DNA from: Pegea sp. RAD2-039
Lineage: Eukaryota > Chordata > Thaliacea > Salpida > Salpidae
Assembly: GCA_034620365.1 (NCBI GenBank)
Contig: JAQGEQ010000318.1
Span: 62,001-126,000, forward strand
DNA length: 64,000 bases
Reading direction: 5' to 3'
This document shows, in pieces, positions 1 through 11,731 of the stretch. Below the pieces are notes generated by a model. It had not been told where the DNA came from. It ran no database searches and saw nothing but the letters and a program-made list of their open reading frames with translations. Each line of letters opens with the position of its first letter. The first letter of the stretch is position 1. The position numbers and the translations under genes were made by a program.

Positions 1-859
1 TGACTCTTCTTCTAAATGTCGGACTTTATGTTCAAGATATCTTATATATCTTGTACCTTGAGCAGGATCTGCAAAATTTACGATCAAAACTGGATTAGGT
101 GATGTTGAGAGATTACCAGCGGAGTACAGATTCGAGTCCTTGATAGTTGGACGACTTGAGGACCGGTGGTCAGGACTGCTACTTCCAGTGGTCGACCCAT
201 TACTACTTCCATCACCAGAATCTCTTGTACAAGACACAGATAAATGAGATGAAGTCGGAAGATTTGATTCAAAACTTCCAGTTGTTTCATGATCGAAACA
301 AATCTCCTTTAAACTCTTGTTCTCATGAATAAGAGCAATCTGTCTTTGTTCTAAATCTTTAATCTTATTCTGATAACTTGCAACCTCTTTTTGGAGGTAG
401 CTAGTTGCATATCTTCCAAACATCTGCCACTCACGAGCAACTTTATTTGCCTTGCTTCGATCATCATCAAGAAAGCAACAAAGACCTTTTAGCTCCTCCT
501 TCTCAAAGAGCAACATCTTCTTTTCAAGAGTTAATCTCTGATTAAACTCATCAAGTTTTCTTATTTTCAATCCATTATGCTGAAAGTTTAAAATTAGCTG
601 GTGACACTAAAAAGACGTTGCTTACTTGGATGCATTGGTTAGTATCTTTAATAATATGATTCCGCTCAGCTAAAATCTTCTTCATTTCAACCTCCATGAA
701 TCTTAAACGCTTCAGAAGATTCTCTGTTCCCTCTTTTCTCAACTCCTCATCAGTTGGGAGTTTGAAGATCAGAGATTCATTCCAGCCTGGAGTTGTCATG
801 GAGGAATTTAAGGAAGATCTGCTGGATGAAGAGCTTGAATGTCCACTGGATTTGTGCAT
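1..859 (-). CDS. CCDC85: CCDC85-family coiled-coil protein, 3' part cut by window start
   Basis: Two exons are visible: 859-626, and 579 running off the window at 1; phase 0. The start is the ATG at 857-859. A Ser-rich N-terminus (MHKSSGHSSSSSS) leads into a coiled coil (about residues 35-150). The strongest family marker is GLCCFLDDDR followed by REWQMFGRYATSYLQKEV; vertebrate CCDC85 proteins have almost the same LCCFLDDDR...SREWQ..GRY block. After this comes a Ser/Gly-rich linker, and the visible part ends in a second charged helix (YIRYLEHKVRHLEEE). Family members are adaptor proteins linked to cell junctions and beta-catenin/p53 regulation; the role here is inferred only from the family. 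The C-terminus is outside the window. The 46-nt intron (625-580) reads through in part as a false C-terminal extension of exon 1. Confidence 0.85.
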
Positions 860-3800
860 CAGGAATAAAACTCTGATAAATTCTAAAGAGAAATTTTTAA
901 AGATTATTTTTATGTAAAAAAAAAATATTGATTTTAAAAATAATCTTTTATTAGAAATTAAAATTGATTAAATAAAACATCAAAATTATAAATGTTTTAT
1001 TTGAAAGTTATAAAAATCAATTTTATGGTTAAAATCATAAAAAAAATAATAATAATTATGTAAAAAATAATTTGTAAAATATTATGAAAAGTTTTAAAAA
1101 TTTCTTTTAAATTAAATAATTGAAAAAATGGCAGTTTTTAAAAAGTTTATTTTGTAACTAATGTTGGCTTTTAAGCAAAAATTAAATAAACATCAACAAA
1201 AAACAAAGTTTACAAAAAAATAAAAAATTTTCTAAAAATATTTCCTTCAACAAAACTAAACTTTTGATTAAAAAAAAAACTATTAAAATTTAATCGGAAT
1301 AATTCTATAGAATTAAAACATTAAATAAAAACTGATAAAAAAGAAATTAGTTGAAAAGTTGCAGCAGAAAACGAAGAAAAAAAAACACAATGTAAAGCTC
1401 AGAGTATCGTACTACAAGTGCTACAGCGTGAAGTGAAAAGTTTTGTGAGCACGTGACCAAAACGCACTTTTCAAGTTCCCAAAAACTACCATAAAAAAAA
1501 AACATTTCTCACTTTTTAATAAAATATTAATATTTCAAGCTTTATATTGCGATTATTAGTAATAAAAATATCATTAATCTAAAAAATTCGAAAGAGTTTT
1601 TAAATATTTATTTTATAGTCATTATGGTTTGAACTTATTATTTAAAAAATATTTTAAATTTCTTTATTTATTAAAAAGTTAAATTGATACTAATAAATAT
1701 TTCAATTAGTAATAGTTCACTGAAAACCATTTTGAAATGTAGATTTTATAATTTTCATAATCTTGTGTTTTTATATATACAATCTAATTTTTAATATTTT
1801 AAAAATTGACAAAACAAACCAAAAAGCTTAAATTTATATTTGTGAAATATTCAGTGATGAAAGTTATCTAAAATGAAAACATAAAGATTTTTTAAAGATA
1901 TCTTTCTAACAGTAAGAATTCTTTAACAACCTTTTTGTCGCAATAATACTTTGAAATCTTACTTATTTCTCTACTCTTTCATAATATCTAAGCTTTATTA
2001 GATGTAAATCTAAACACTGTGCAAAAAAATATCTTTAATAAAACTTTATTTAATTTTTAGCAAAACGTTCTTTACTTTATCTGATCTTAAAGTTCATTTA
2101 TAAAATAAAAAATGTTTTCTAAGCATTTCAAATAGCTAAATATATATATATTTAAAGCTTTCGTTATATAATAATATTTTAACAATAATGAATAACTCAA
2201 TATAAAAATATTATATATAATATATGCACCCTAATGACAGGCGAGCGGCTTCTTTGATTTATGAAAATAAATCAAAGTATTAATTTAGTGATTAATTATT
2301 TTTATTTTGAAAATTCGGTGGGTTTATTTGTTTCTCAGAAATTAGAGAACTTATTTGCCAGTCACTAATCAGGTAATTGAAGCTTACATAAGTACAATGA
2401 TGGAAGTAAACAGTGAATTACAAAGAGTCAGTTTAAACCAAGAAATGTAAAAAGATGGAAATATTTCAGTAAGGGTTAGGTGAAGATGATTTTTCGCATT
2501 TTCAGCTTCGTTTTGATGCCAAAATCTCAGGGAGATTCTTGTTTTAGATTATTGTCTTGGGAATACTATTTTTAAGTTGCCAGAATACTTGTTGTTTGTG
2601 AAATTGTTTGGTTTCTCGCTGAAGGAATTTTATTTTTGGTCTGTCTCTGGTCTGTCCTCAAAAGTGAATCAATTATGAGTCTATTGATGATATTAGAAAC
2701 CGCATTTTACAATCAATCAAAACACAACTACTAGCAAAACTTCTACTACTTCTGCAATTGAATGCCAGCAGTTTTGTTCGAACACAATAATATGGCTATA
2801 TCATTTTTTACACTGATATGATATGGTCGATGGTTTTGCTTTATTCTTTATCTTAAGTACTTTTTAAAATTTTTGCAATAATTTGAAATAACTATATTTA
2901 TAAATATTATTAATGAATGATATATTATTAACAATTAATTAAACATAATTAAGTAAGTCTGGAAAAAGTTTAGTCCCTGTTGTAGTTTTTGGAAGTAAAT
3001 AATGCTTTTAAGTTTTGAGGTTCTATTTTTTGGATTTAAGTATTTCTTCTTTTTGTATCTTTATTTTGACTCTTCAACCTTTTAATATGTTTAATCAGAA
3101 CATCCTAAATGTTGTATACTTGTTGTTTAATGTCATCTTTTTGGCTCAAATTAAAAAAAGTCATAAAAAATAATATTTCTTAAGCATCAAAATAGCTTTT
3201 TTTTATTTACAAAAAAATAAATTAAAGTAATTTATGCGTGAAATCTGTATCAATTTGATTTAATTTTCTTTAAAAACCACTTTATCATCAAAATTAATGT
3301 TTTGAAATAAAATATTTAAACTTTTTTATTATGTAATATAATAAAAAGTTACATAATTTAGTAGTATCAAAGATATCTCTGAGTGTTTATATTAGATTAG
3401 GGCTTTTTTGTAAAAGCCATTTTATCCACTACGCCCGATTAAGGAAAGAATAATATTTTTATAAAATCGTAATTTCAACTTAAATTTTATTTTAGAATTC
3501 TTTAAATTTCTATAAACACAGAATTTAATTAAATTTCTTTAAAACTTTATTTGTTTTTTAGTATTTCTTCTTTTAAGTTTATTATAACGTTAAATTATTT
3601 GCTAAATTTAGTTAAATTGTTTTTATTATATTTTGTATTTCGTTTAATAGTTGAAATTATAACTTTATTTTTTTCAAATTAAAATATTTGATTTTGTTTT
3701 TCAAAAAATTAAGTTTTGATGAAAATGTAAACAGCAAATTATGTAAATAATAATAAATAATTATTTTGTTTTATTTTTTAATAATTTAATAAATTTATTA

Positions 3801-4398
3801 TGTTTCTATTTTATTATTTTCAATTAAGATTTTATTATTTGTATTTTTATTTAAATGAAATTCTCTTTATATTGCTTTAAAGAAATAATTATTTTTTATA
3901 TTATTATATGAAAAATAATCATTTAAATGATTTCATTTATTATTAACAAAATATTATTTCTTAAAGATAAGTAAAAATAACTTAAAAACAAATGTTTAGT
4001 TTTATATATTCTTAGAGAATTAAAGATATTATATTGATAATAATTTTAAGAACTTTGTCTTCAGTATTCCATTTGATAATTTCATTCTATAATCTTTCTA
4101 ATTGTAATTTTTATGTTGATAAAATCTTTTAAGAACAAATTTTATGATAAAAAGTTTGATTTAAAGATTACTAGAATCTCAAAAAGTTGAATTTAAATTT
4201 TAAAAGATTTAAGTCAAAGCTAATATAGTTTTATATAGACAGCAGCTTATATATTTATAGTTTCTTTTTTTGCCTATTCGTTTTTTGTTAAGTTTTTGTA
4301 AATTATTATAGTTGATAATAAAATTTTTGAACAATTTTTATCAACAACTTATTTATTTGAAGTTATATTTTCTAAAAATTGATTTGAGATAAAAAAAG
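860..4398. other. AT-rich intergenic region between CCDC85 and EXOC7
   Basis: No gene is supported. About 1380-1500 is less AT-rich, with a CACGTG at about 1449, and could be the CCDC85 promoter or 5' UTR. About 2225-2760 is also less AT-rich and has a 17-codon ORF from about 2400 and splice-like sites, but I could not join a credible coding frame. The remainder is low-complexity A/T sequence. Confidence 0.5.
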
Positions 4399-6405
4399 AT
4401 GAATTTAGTGAGTATTGAAACACCAGCAATGAAGGAAGTTAATTTACGAAAGCAAGAAATTGAAGAAAAACTTCTAGAAGATAAAAGAAAAAGAAATATC
4501 ATCAAAGAAAACTTAGATAGGGCAGATATCATCACAACACAAATGGTCCAAACCCTGGACACTTTTGATGATAGACTACGAACGCTTGAACAAACAATTC
4601 TTCCAGTACATCGACAAACCAAAGATCTTCAAAGACTTCAAGATAATATTGAAAAGACTCTTTCATCTTTAGATCACGTGATAAGCTTCCACCACGTGGC
4701 AAGGGAAGTTACACCAGTGATACAAAAACCAGTGGGTGGTGATGTTTCAAAATATATCGATTGTATGAAAAAGCTCCAAGAAGCCATCAAGTTCTTCTCA
4801 GATAACAGCCCTGGTAGTTTGGAATTGAATACAGTGACCTCATTATATGATAGAGGGAATGATATCCTTTCTACAGAGTTTAAAACTTGTTTAAGTCGTC
4901 ATTGTAGGGATGCAAGTGCTGAAACGTTGATGGAGTTAATCTCCATCAATAAAAATGATGTCTCGTTGTTTTTAACTGACAAAGCAATTAAGAATTTGTC
5001 GTGTATCGCGAAGTGGTTGACAAGTGTTAATAAAAGTGAAGAGTATATAAATAATTACTCAAATTTAAGGTGCAGAAGTTTATTGAATTCAATCGAAACT
5101 GTTCGAAACTATTGTAAGATCTCTTCATCCAATCAAAAGAAGCTTCCTGCTGGTCTTTCTACTCCAAAAAGAGCGACTTCAAAAGTTACCACTTTACGAA
5201 AAATGAGTGGAATGCTTAGAAAAGAGTCAGCATCACCTGTTGCAAGTGGTCCGAATCCTGGAAAGAATCTGACCGTTATAAACGAAGAAAATGAAGATTT
5301 AGAAGTCCAACCATTCATCAGTATGTGTTCCGTCTTCCTAAAACTCTTATTCAGTGAACACAAGATGCTACAGGAGATAATCCCTTCAAACTTTCATCAG
5401 ACAGTTTTTATTGAAACTGTCAATATCCCGATGAGTGTTATCGAGATTTCATTTCGTAAATTTGTTCAATATGCCAAACAGTGTATCGAATCACGTGACC
5501 ACCCATCTATCATCAATATATTTCCTGTCATCAACTACTTACGACAAGATATTGATGACTTTCAACGTATTTTAAGAGGTACTGATGAAACCAATAAAAC
5601 TCGAATGTTGGTTTTGATGACTGAATTATGTTGCGCTGGTCGTAATGTACTCGAAGAATTTATTGATACTGTAAAAAGTGACCCTGAAAAAGAGTACAAT
5701 ATGCCGAAAGATGGGACAGTCCATGAACTGACCAGTAACACAATGATGTTTGTCCATCAACTAGCAATTAATGCTGACGTGGCTGAAAGAATGTTATCTG
5801 AAACATCCAATCAAAACCGTACTAATGTCTTATCTAGATATCTCAGTGGTGTATTAGCTGCTCTTAAATTAAATCTAGAGAATAAATCTCGGATATATGT
5901 GGATGTCTCACTACGCGCGATTTTTCTCATGAATAATTATCATTTCATTTCTACTGCATTGATGAGAGACAATAAACTGGAGCTGATAAGTCAAGCTATT
6001 CCAAATATTGATAAAATTTATAAGAATCATATCATTGAGGAGAAAAGGACTTTTTTGGCTTCTTGGCAAAAAGCAGTTTTGTTGATTTCTAGTGAAGGCT
6101 TCTCTGTACAACGAGGAAGTAAACTTAAAGATAAAGATAGACAAGTTGTAAAAGATAAGTTGAAAATCTTCAACAACGAATTCGAGGAACTTATAAAAGT
6201 TCAACAGCGATGGGCGATACCCAATAATGAAATTAGATTGAATGTGAGACAGATTATAAAAGATTTATTGATCGCCCCATTTACTGAGATGTATAATAAA
6301 TGTCGGCTTATTGAGTTTACGAAAAATATTGACAAGTATTTACGTTATACACCAGAAGGTGTTGCTGATGAAATTGATAAACTTTTTTCACAAACTTCCT
6401 CTTAA
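4399..6405 (+). CDS. EXOC7: Exocyst complex component 7 (Exo70), single exon
   Basis: A single uninterrupted ORF of 668 aa, close to the 630-700 aa usual for animal Exo70. The N-terminus (about residues 5-100) is a coiled coil (KQEIEEKLLEDKRKR ... DRLRTLEQTILPVH), as in Exo70. A Ser/Lys-rich hydrophilic linker lies at about 240-295, and the rest is the long alpha-helical rod of the family, ending in a basic stretch (QVVKDKLKIFNNEFEELI, PFTEMYNKCRLIEFTKN) where other Exo70 proteins bind PI(4,5)P2. Exo70 tethers secretory vesicles to the plasma membrane as part of the octameric exocyst. The complete lack of introns is odd beside neighbours with 5-20 exons. The next gene, MVB12, starts 70 nt after the stop on the same strand. 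EXOC2, another exocyst subunit, lies at 46.3-50.1 kb. Confidence 0.95.
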   Translation: MNLVSIETPAMKEVNLRKQEIEEKLLEDKRKRNIIKENLDRADIITTQMVQTLDTFDDRLRTLEQTILPVHRQTKDLQRLQDNIEKTLSSLDHVISFHHVAREVTPVIQKPVGGDVSKYIDCMKKLQEAIKFFSDNSPGSLELNTVTSLYDRGNDILSTEFKTCLSRHCRDASAETLMELISINKNDVSLFLTDKAIKNLSCIAKWLTSVNKSEEYINNYSNLRCRSLLNSIETVRNYCKISSSNQKKLPAGLSTPKRATSKVTTLRKMSGMLRKESASPVASGPNPGKNLTVINEENEDLEVQPFISMCSVFLKLLFSEHKMLQEIIPSNFHQTVFIETVNIPMSVIEISFRKFVQYAKQCIESRDHPSIINIFPVINYLRQDIDDFQRILRGTDETNKTRMLVLMTELCCAGRNVLEEFIDTVKSDPEKEYNMPKDGTVHELTSNTMMFVHQLAINADVAERMLSETSNQNRTNVLSRYLSGVLAALKLNLENKSRIYVDVSLRAIFLMNNYHFISTALMRDNKLELISQAIPNIDKIYKNHIIEEKRTFLASWQKAVLLISSEGFSVQRGSKLKDKDRQVVKDKLKIFNNEFEELIKVQQRWAIPNNEIRLNVRQIIKDLLIAPFTEMYNKCRLIEFTKNIDKYLRYTPEGVADEIDKLFSQTSS

Positions 6406-6475
6406 GACTTGTATCTTTTTATAATTCATTTGAATAATTTAAATATTCTAATTTTAATTTAGAAATATCTAAAAC

Positions 6476-7404
6476 ATGACATCACCAATTACAAACATTT
6501 GTATCGTAAGTCGGAAACAAGAATGCCCACCAACATACACAATAGTAAGTTCAACAAACTCAACAACCAACCACTGAATTCCTACAATTTGCAGCTCGAA
6601 AAAACAGTAAACGGCGAAGATGGAGATTTGTGGAAAGATAAGATCTTCAGGAGTAAAGTTGTTCGATATATTTGCTTTACAACAGAAATCTCATCCAATC
6701 TAGTAAACTCATAAACAATTTCAATTAAATAATCATCATCTGATCTTTAGGATGATATTCTAACTGATATCGCTTTAGTGGGTTTGAAAGAGTCACCGCC
6801 CCCTGGGTATGTAGCAATTCGAAGTACAACAGATACACAGGAACAAGCTCTTTATAAACACACTTTATGTCTTCGTTACGAACCTCGTTCAGTTGCAACA
6901 TCCGGGATAACCAGTCTGATGCTTTGTAAAGGAGATAACCACCGCGAAGAGATGTTTACTTTAGCTGGGTTTGTTCTTACCTCAAATTTGTTGTTAATTT
7001 TCATTATTTTGATATTTTGTAGCGAAATGAATGGAATAAAGTTTGCTTTTAAAATGACTTCTTTAACACCAACAACAAAACCACGAAGGACTGCACCTGA
7101 ACCACCGAGTACAGGACAACTTACCAGTTTCGCTTCTTCTACCCACAACCAACCTACAACATCAATTATTACAACAAAAATTGTTTCAAGTCTCGAAGGG
7201 ATTCCATTCAAACTTAATGAAAAGTTGACATTTTCGTCGAGATCTTCAAATATACCGGTAAGTAAAATTCAAGTTGAAACAACTTTTTAATTTGATTGAA
7301 AATTACAGATTAGTGTTCAAGAAATTATTTGCAAAAGTCTTACAGATCTTCTAGCTTCGAATACTTATGATTTTAGTAAAGAAAAAAGTTTGATTTATTC
7401 GTGA
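6476..7404 (+). CDS. MVB12: Multivesicular body subunit 12 (ESCRT-I, MABP domain)
   Basis: Five exons: 6476-6544, 6595-6702, 6751-6968, 7023-7257, 7309-7404 (242 codons including the stop). All introns are GT-AG and 48-54 nt, and the phases agree. The N-terminal two thirds is a MABP domain: DLWKDKIFRSKVVRYICFTTE, then LKESPPPGYVAI and TQEQALYKHTLCLRY match vertebrate MVB12A/B closely. After a Thr/Pro-rich linker, the C-terminal LEGIPFKLNEKL resembles the UMA box (GVPFMISEKF in vertebrates) that binds the ESCRT-I core. The protein is a subunit of ESCRT-I, which sorts ubiquitinated membrane cargo into multivesicular bodies. It lies 70 nt downstream of EXOC7 on the same strand, with an AG preceded by T-rich sequence (TTTTAATTTAG) just before the start codon, which could serve for cis- or trans-splicing. 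Confidence 0.92.
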
Positions 7405-9309
7405 ATTAGTTGGTTTCTTTTTCAAATCGTGAAAATATTTTGTTGTTGCTTATAGAGCTTATTATGAAACGAGGAAATATTTTTGTCTCTTTCTGATTTA
7501 TGTAATTCAATATCTTAAAAGCCCAGAAAATGTTTGTTCCGTCAACTCTGTAATGATCTTGTACAAATTAATACTTAATTCATTTTGTACTTTACAATTA
7601 TTGGTTTATTTCACTTATTATGACATTCACAGCCATTTTAAAGTAATAAAAAGTGATTAAAATACTTTAATAAAAAGATTTCAATTTTGAATTAATCTAA
7701 AAGTGTTTTGAAGGTTTCAAAAAATGATAATTTTATAAAATTTTGCTTACCGGTTGCTTTTTTAAAACAATTTTTTTTAATTTAAAAGGTTTTTTAACAA
7801 AATGAAATTCTAGAATTAGATATCTGATAATTTAACTTTTAAAAAAATGTTAATTTTTGTATCGTAAGTCAGATAAACAAGAAACAGATTCTTAATTTCG
7901 TCTTAACTACTTAAAACTTTCAGTAAATATCTTGATTTAGATTTTAAATTCTTATAAAGCCAGAAAAAAGGGTTTCCAAATTAATTTTAAACTTTGAATA
8001 TCATTCACAGTGATTATAAAATGTTGTAAAAGTTAAGCGAATAAGATAAAAGTAAATTTCTATCTTTAACGGCGATATTACAAACAGAAATTCAGTTAAT
8101 TGTGCTTTAATTTTTCACTTTTAAAAATCAATTATCTAATTTTTGGATTAATTAAGTTAAAAAATTTCATTTAAAGGTTTCGAATAAACCAGACAAAATG
8201 GCTTTTTATAACATTGTCATCTGTAACAATATAAATAATAATAATATTCAAATCTTTAGAGAGTTTACGAAATGAGAAAGTCAAGTTCTATCTCATCTAT
8301 TTTATAACTAAACTAATTAAGTTTGAAATGTTATCTAAAATATGTTCTCATTACTAAAAACGGTTTTAGTTTAAAAATAATTTAAAGAGATTAACCGATA
8401 ATATTTAAGCTTAGAAAATTGGGGTTGCTATTTATAAGTAAATAGAAGAAAAGAGAAATCAAATGTTTATCTATTTATACAAGATACATTTTAAACCAAA
8501 ATATAGAATAAAAACCAACTCAATATTTAATCAAAGTTTAAAAAATCACAAATAAATCAGTGCTACAGAAAACTGAGATAGTAGAAAGTAATATTTATAT
8601 TACAGAGAGTTTTATAAGACACTGAAGTTACATCTGATGAAGAAATCAAAATAACGACTGTTTACAAAACAGAAATTGCAATTATTCATAACAAGACTTA
8701 ATAATTAAGAAATGATTTGCAGTGAAAATAAAACAGTACCTTTTCCATTAACAATACTCTATCAATCAATAAATCGATAAGCTCCTTTTTTTCTTTTTCG
8801 ACAGCAAAGGCTAGTCTCATGGCCTCAGTAACATTTTTCTATTTCTAAAGAAAATTATTTTATTTTGAAAGTGTTCAGTTAGTTATTTGCTTGAAAGAAC
8901 TGTTTTATAAACTATTAGTTGAAAACAGAACTTAATAATTAAACTTTTATAGCTGATAAAGTATTAGCAGCATAAATGGACTCTCACTCAAGAACTAACG
9001 TTAATAAAGATGATATAGGTTTGTAAAAAGACTTATTGATCGCTTTCAACTATTTTTAATAAAAGCATCTTTGTACTGTTTCACTATATAACTATTTTAT
9101 TATTTAATTTGTGTTTTTTTTAATGTTATTAAAGCAAACTTGTTTAACCTTTATAATTAAAGTGTTATAAGCATTATTAAAGTGTGTTTCATATGCTACT
9201 TGTAGTGTTTCAAGAATAATTACTTATCATTAAAACATTATTTTAATAATAATACTTTCCCAAAAATATCTAGTTATTATTTGGCTTGTCACAATCCAGT
9301 ATTTTACAG
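7405..9309. other. AT-rich region with little coding signal
   Basis: This lies between MVB12 and the unrecognised helical gene. Apart from the single possible minus-strand exon at 8740-8838, described separately, I see no coding, RNA or repeat signal. Confidence 0.5.
8740..8838 (-). CDS. Possible isolated coiled-coil exon
   Basis: On the minus strand a 99-nt stretch (33 codons) is open between an acceptor-like AAATAG at 8839-8844 and a donor AAG|GTACTG at 8739. It encodes a charged helix (KNVTEAMRLAFAVEKEKKE then LIDLLIDRVLLMEK). I could not find convincing partner exons on either side. The opposite strand is also open, but gives only Ser/Phe-rich residues, as expected for the complement of a Lys/Glu helix. 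It could belong to a small gene with other exons I missed, or be chance. Confidence 0.3.
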
Positions 9310-11731
9310 AACTTCAATTATTAAAAAATGATTTGAACTCAAAGAAATTACTCAACGTGTCATCGGGTCTTCGGCCCAGTAGTAGTGGTCAAAGTACTGA
9401 CAGTGGTATCGTTTTAGATATAGATCAAGTAAATCTTAATTCTTCACTAGATTCTAAATTCAATGTAACCTTTCTTATACAATCTTAAAATATTGATTAT
9501 GTTAAACTTTGGTTTCAAACGTTTGAAGCAATTGTTCAGCTTGAAGCTGAAACATCTTTAAGGTAATTAATTTACATTTAGAATTTTCCTAATAGTAATT
9601 TTCTACCAAAGCTTAAAACAACGACAATTAATTACCAAAATGGTCTTTTTTAAAGTGATGCTAAACATCTCATGGGGTAAAGATTGAAGCAGAGAATCGA
9701 TTTTAGAAAATAAATGTTTTGTGTTTCTTTTTTTTCATCACCACAAGACTTTTAGCAAGATATATGCTTGTGACTTTTTGTTTTTAGTCTAGTTGTTTTT
9801 AATTTACTTTTTTTAATCTACAATTTTGGTAAACCAAATTGTATTATTTTAAAATTACAATTATTAACTTTATTTAAGATTTACAAACCTATAAATTGAA
9901 TATATCTATTTTTTAATTAAAACTTTAAATAGTTATTTAAAGTTCATTAAGTCAATTTTATCTAAACTTATTTAACATTTCAATAATTCGTAAAATTCTA
10001 TAAAGCAATTTCGATTTCAAATATAAATTATTCCTTCTAAATTTACCGAAATAATTACAATTAAACTGACATATGCAAATGACATTATTATTGAATAATG
10101 AATTTTTAAATATTACTTTTTTTAAATTTAAATGGTTAAAGAAAATGTAATAAATTTTCTTATAAAAACGTTTCTACGTTTATTTTTTCAACAACTAAAA
10201 TAGTTTTAATTATACGGACCAACATTGCTAATAAATACCCAAGCATTCAGATAAACTTTTAATTCTTTTTCTTTAGGATATTTGGAATTCTATACAAACT
10301 TATCAACCAAATGAAAACCTATTAATGAGAAATAATTCTCATTCATTACATTACAAAAAAAGAAAAGGTAAAAGTCAATAAATTAAATGTAATTAAAAAT
10401 AACCTTGATAAATAACTAAGCAATAACAGGTTATGAAGCTTCTGGTTTCTCACTGGAAATAAACCCTGGAAATTCTGCTATTAATGAAAGAAATCCTACA
10501 AATCAATCTGTTAATTCTTTCAATAGTCAGATGAAGCAGAATTTTTTTGAAGCAAAATTCCGGGTTTTTATAATTTAAGATTATTGACAAAAAAAACTAC
10601 TATGTATTTGTTTTGTAAAAATAAATAAATTAAAAATGAGGTTCTTTTAGAGATATTCTATCATTTATAAGGTAAATTGTTTGGTTTATTTCTCTTAAAA
10701 GTTAATTCAGTTTATTGAACTGATTTAGTTGGTTTTAAACCTCAAAACACAAATTAAACTGCTATCAATTAACAATTAGAACTTAATAAAAGTTATTTAT
10801 CATTAAAATATTAAAAAGAAATAAATTTTATTCATTTTAAAATCAACTTTTAAGTTATTTTAGTTAATTGATGTTTTTAGGTTGAAGAGAGTTTAGAGAG
10901 GCTTCAGTCGTGTAAAACGTTTAAAGATTTTCAAGCAGAGTTTGTAGGAACTGGAAAAGCAATTGTGGATCTTGCATGTCTTGCTGAGATCAAAGTAAAA
11001 AGTTAATTTAAAACAGAAATGTTGAAAATTTTATTCTGATATATAAAGAATGTTAAACTAGAAAAGCAATTTGTTAGTTTTTGTTTCAAAAGTTGACTAT
11101 TGCTGAATAGACTGAAGCCAAACCATCAAGTCACGTGATGAATGATGTGGAAATTGCAGTAAGATTTGGAATAAAAATAAAATCAATCTCAAACACGTGT
11201 TGCCGGGAAGTTAGTATTGTTCAACATCTACCAGACGCTTCAAAATATCATCATCTAATCCTGGCGTCTAAAAAAGTAAAATTTAATTCTTTGTTTTCGA
11301 ATTCATCTTTATATTTGTGTATTAGATGACAGTTCTCGCTTGGAAAGCTTATCTTTTCACTAGAGCTGAACCACCTTTGGTTACATCAACTGATTTATTT
11401 CGATGTGTCTATGAAGCAGCGTTAGTTGCATCAAATTGTGATGAATATTTGGTTCAGGTGATCTTTCATAAATTTATACTTGATATTATTCATCTTTAAA
11501 TTCCAGATTTTACAATCGAGTCTAAACTCAAGGACCACAAGACTAGCTTCGTTTTGTAACAATATAAGATGTTTGTGTGTAAATATTAAAAAACTGATGT
11601 GTTCTGAAGCCCAAGGAAGAGATGCTGTCTTCCAAAAGGTTCTTATGTCTCTTGAAGGCATGTGTTCAATGCTTCAAATGATCAAGGATTTATTGTGTCT
11701 ACTTCAACATACAAGCTACAATACTGGTTGA
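9310..11731 (+). CDS. Unrecognised multi-exon gene, helical protein
   Basis: A chain of phase-compatible exons: 10277-10367, 10430-10563, 10881-10994, 11111-11275, 11326-11457, 11507-11731 (286 aa, stop TGA). Upstream candidates are 9310-9428 (LQLLKNDLNSKKLL then SSGLRPSSSGQSTDSGI) and a 23-nt exon at 9540-9562. The phase between the 23-nt exon and 10277 does not match, so an exon is missing or one site is wrong, and the true start is unknown. The N-terminal half is Ser/Asn-rich and probably disordered. The C-terminal ~230 residues look like a bundle of helices (VEESLERLQSCKTFKDFQ, TVLAWKAYLFTRAEPP, KVLMSLEGMCSMLQMIK). It loosely recalls focal-adhesion-targeting or alpha-helical adaptor domains, but I do not recognise the family and assign no function. 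Confidence 0.6.

Noticed and set aside
2400-2760. A possible small + strand gene starting MMEVNSELQRVSLN
   Set aside because: The frame closes after 17 codons, the only joining intron would be about 23 nt, and later stretches do not stay open.
4353-6204. Minus-strand frames opposite EXOC7
   Set aside because: Shadows of the EXOC7 coding sequence, with no splice context or similarity.
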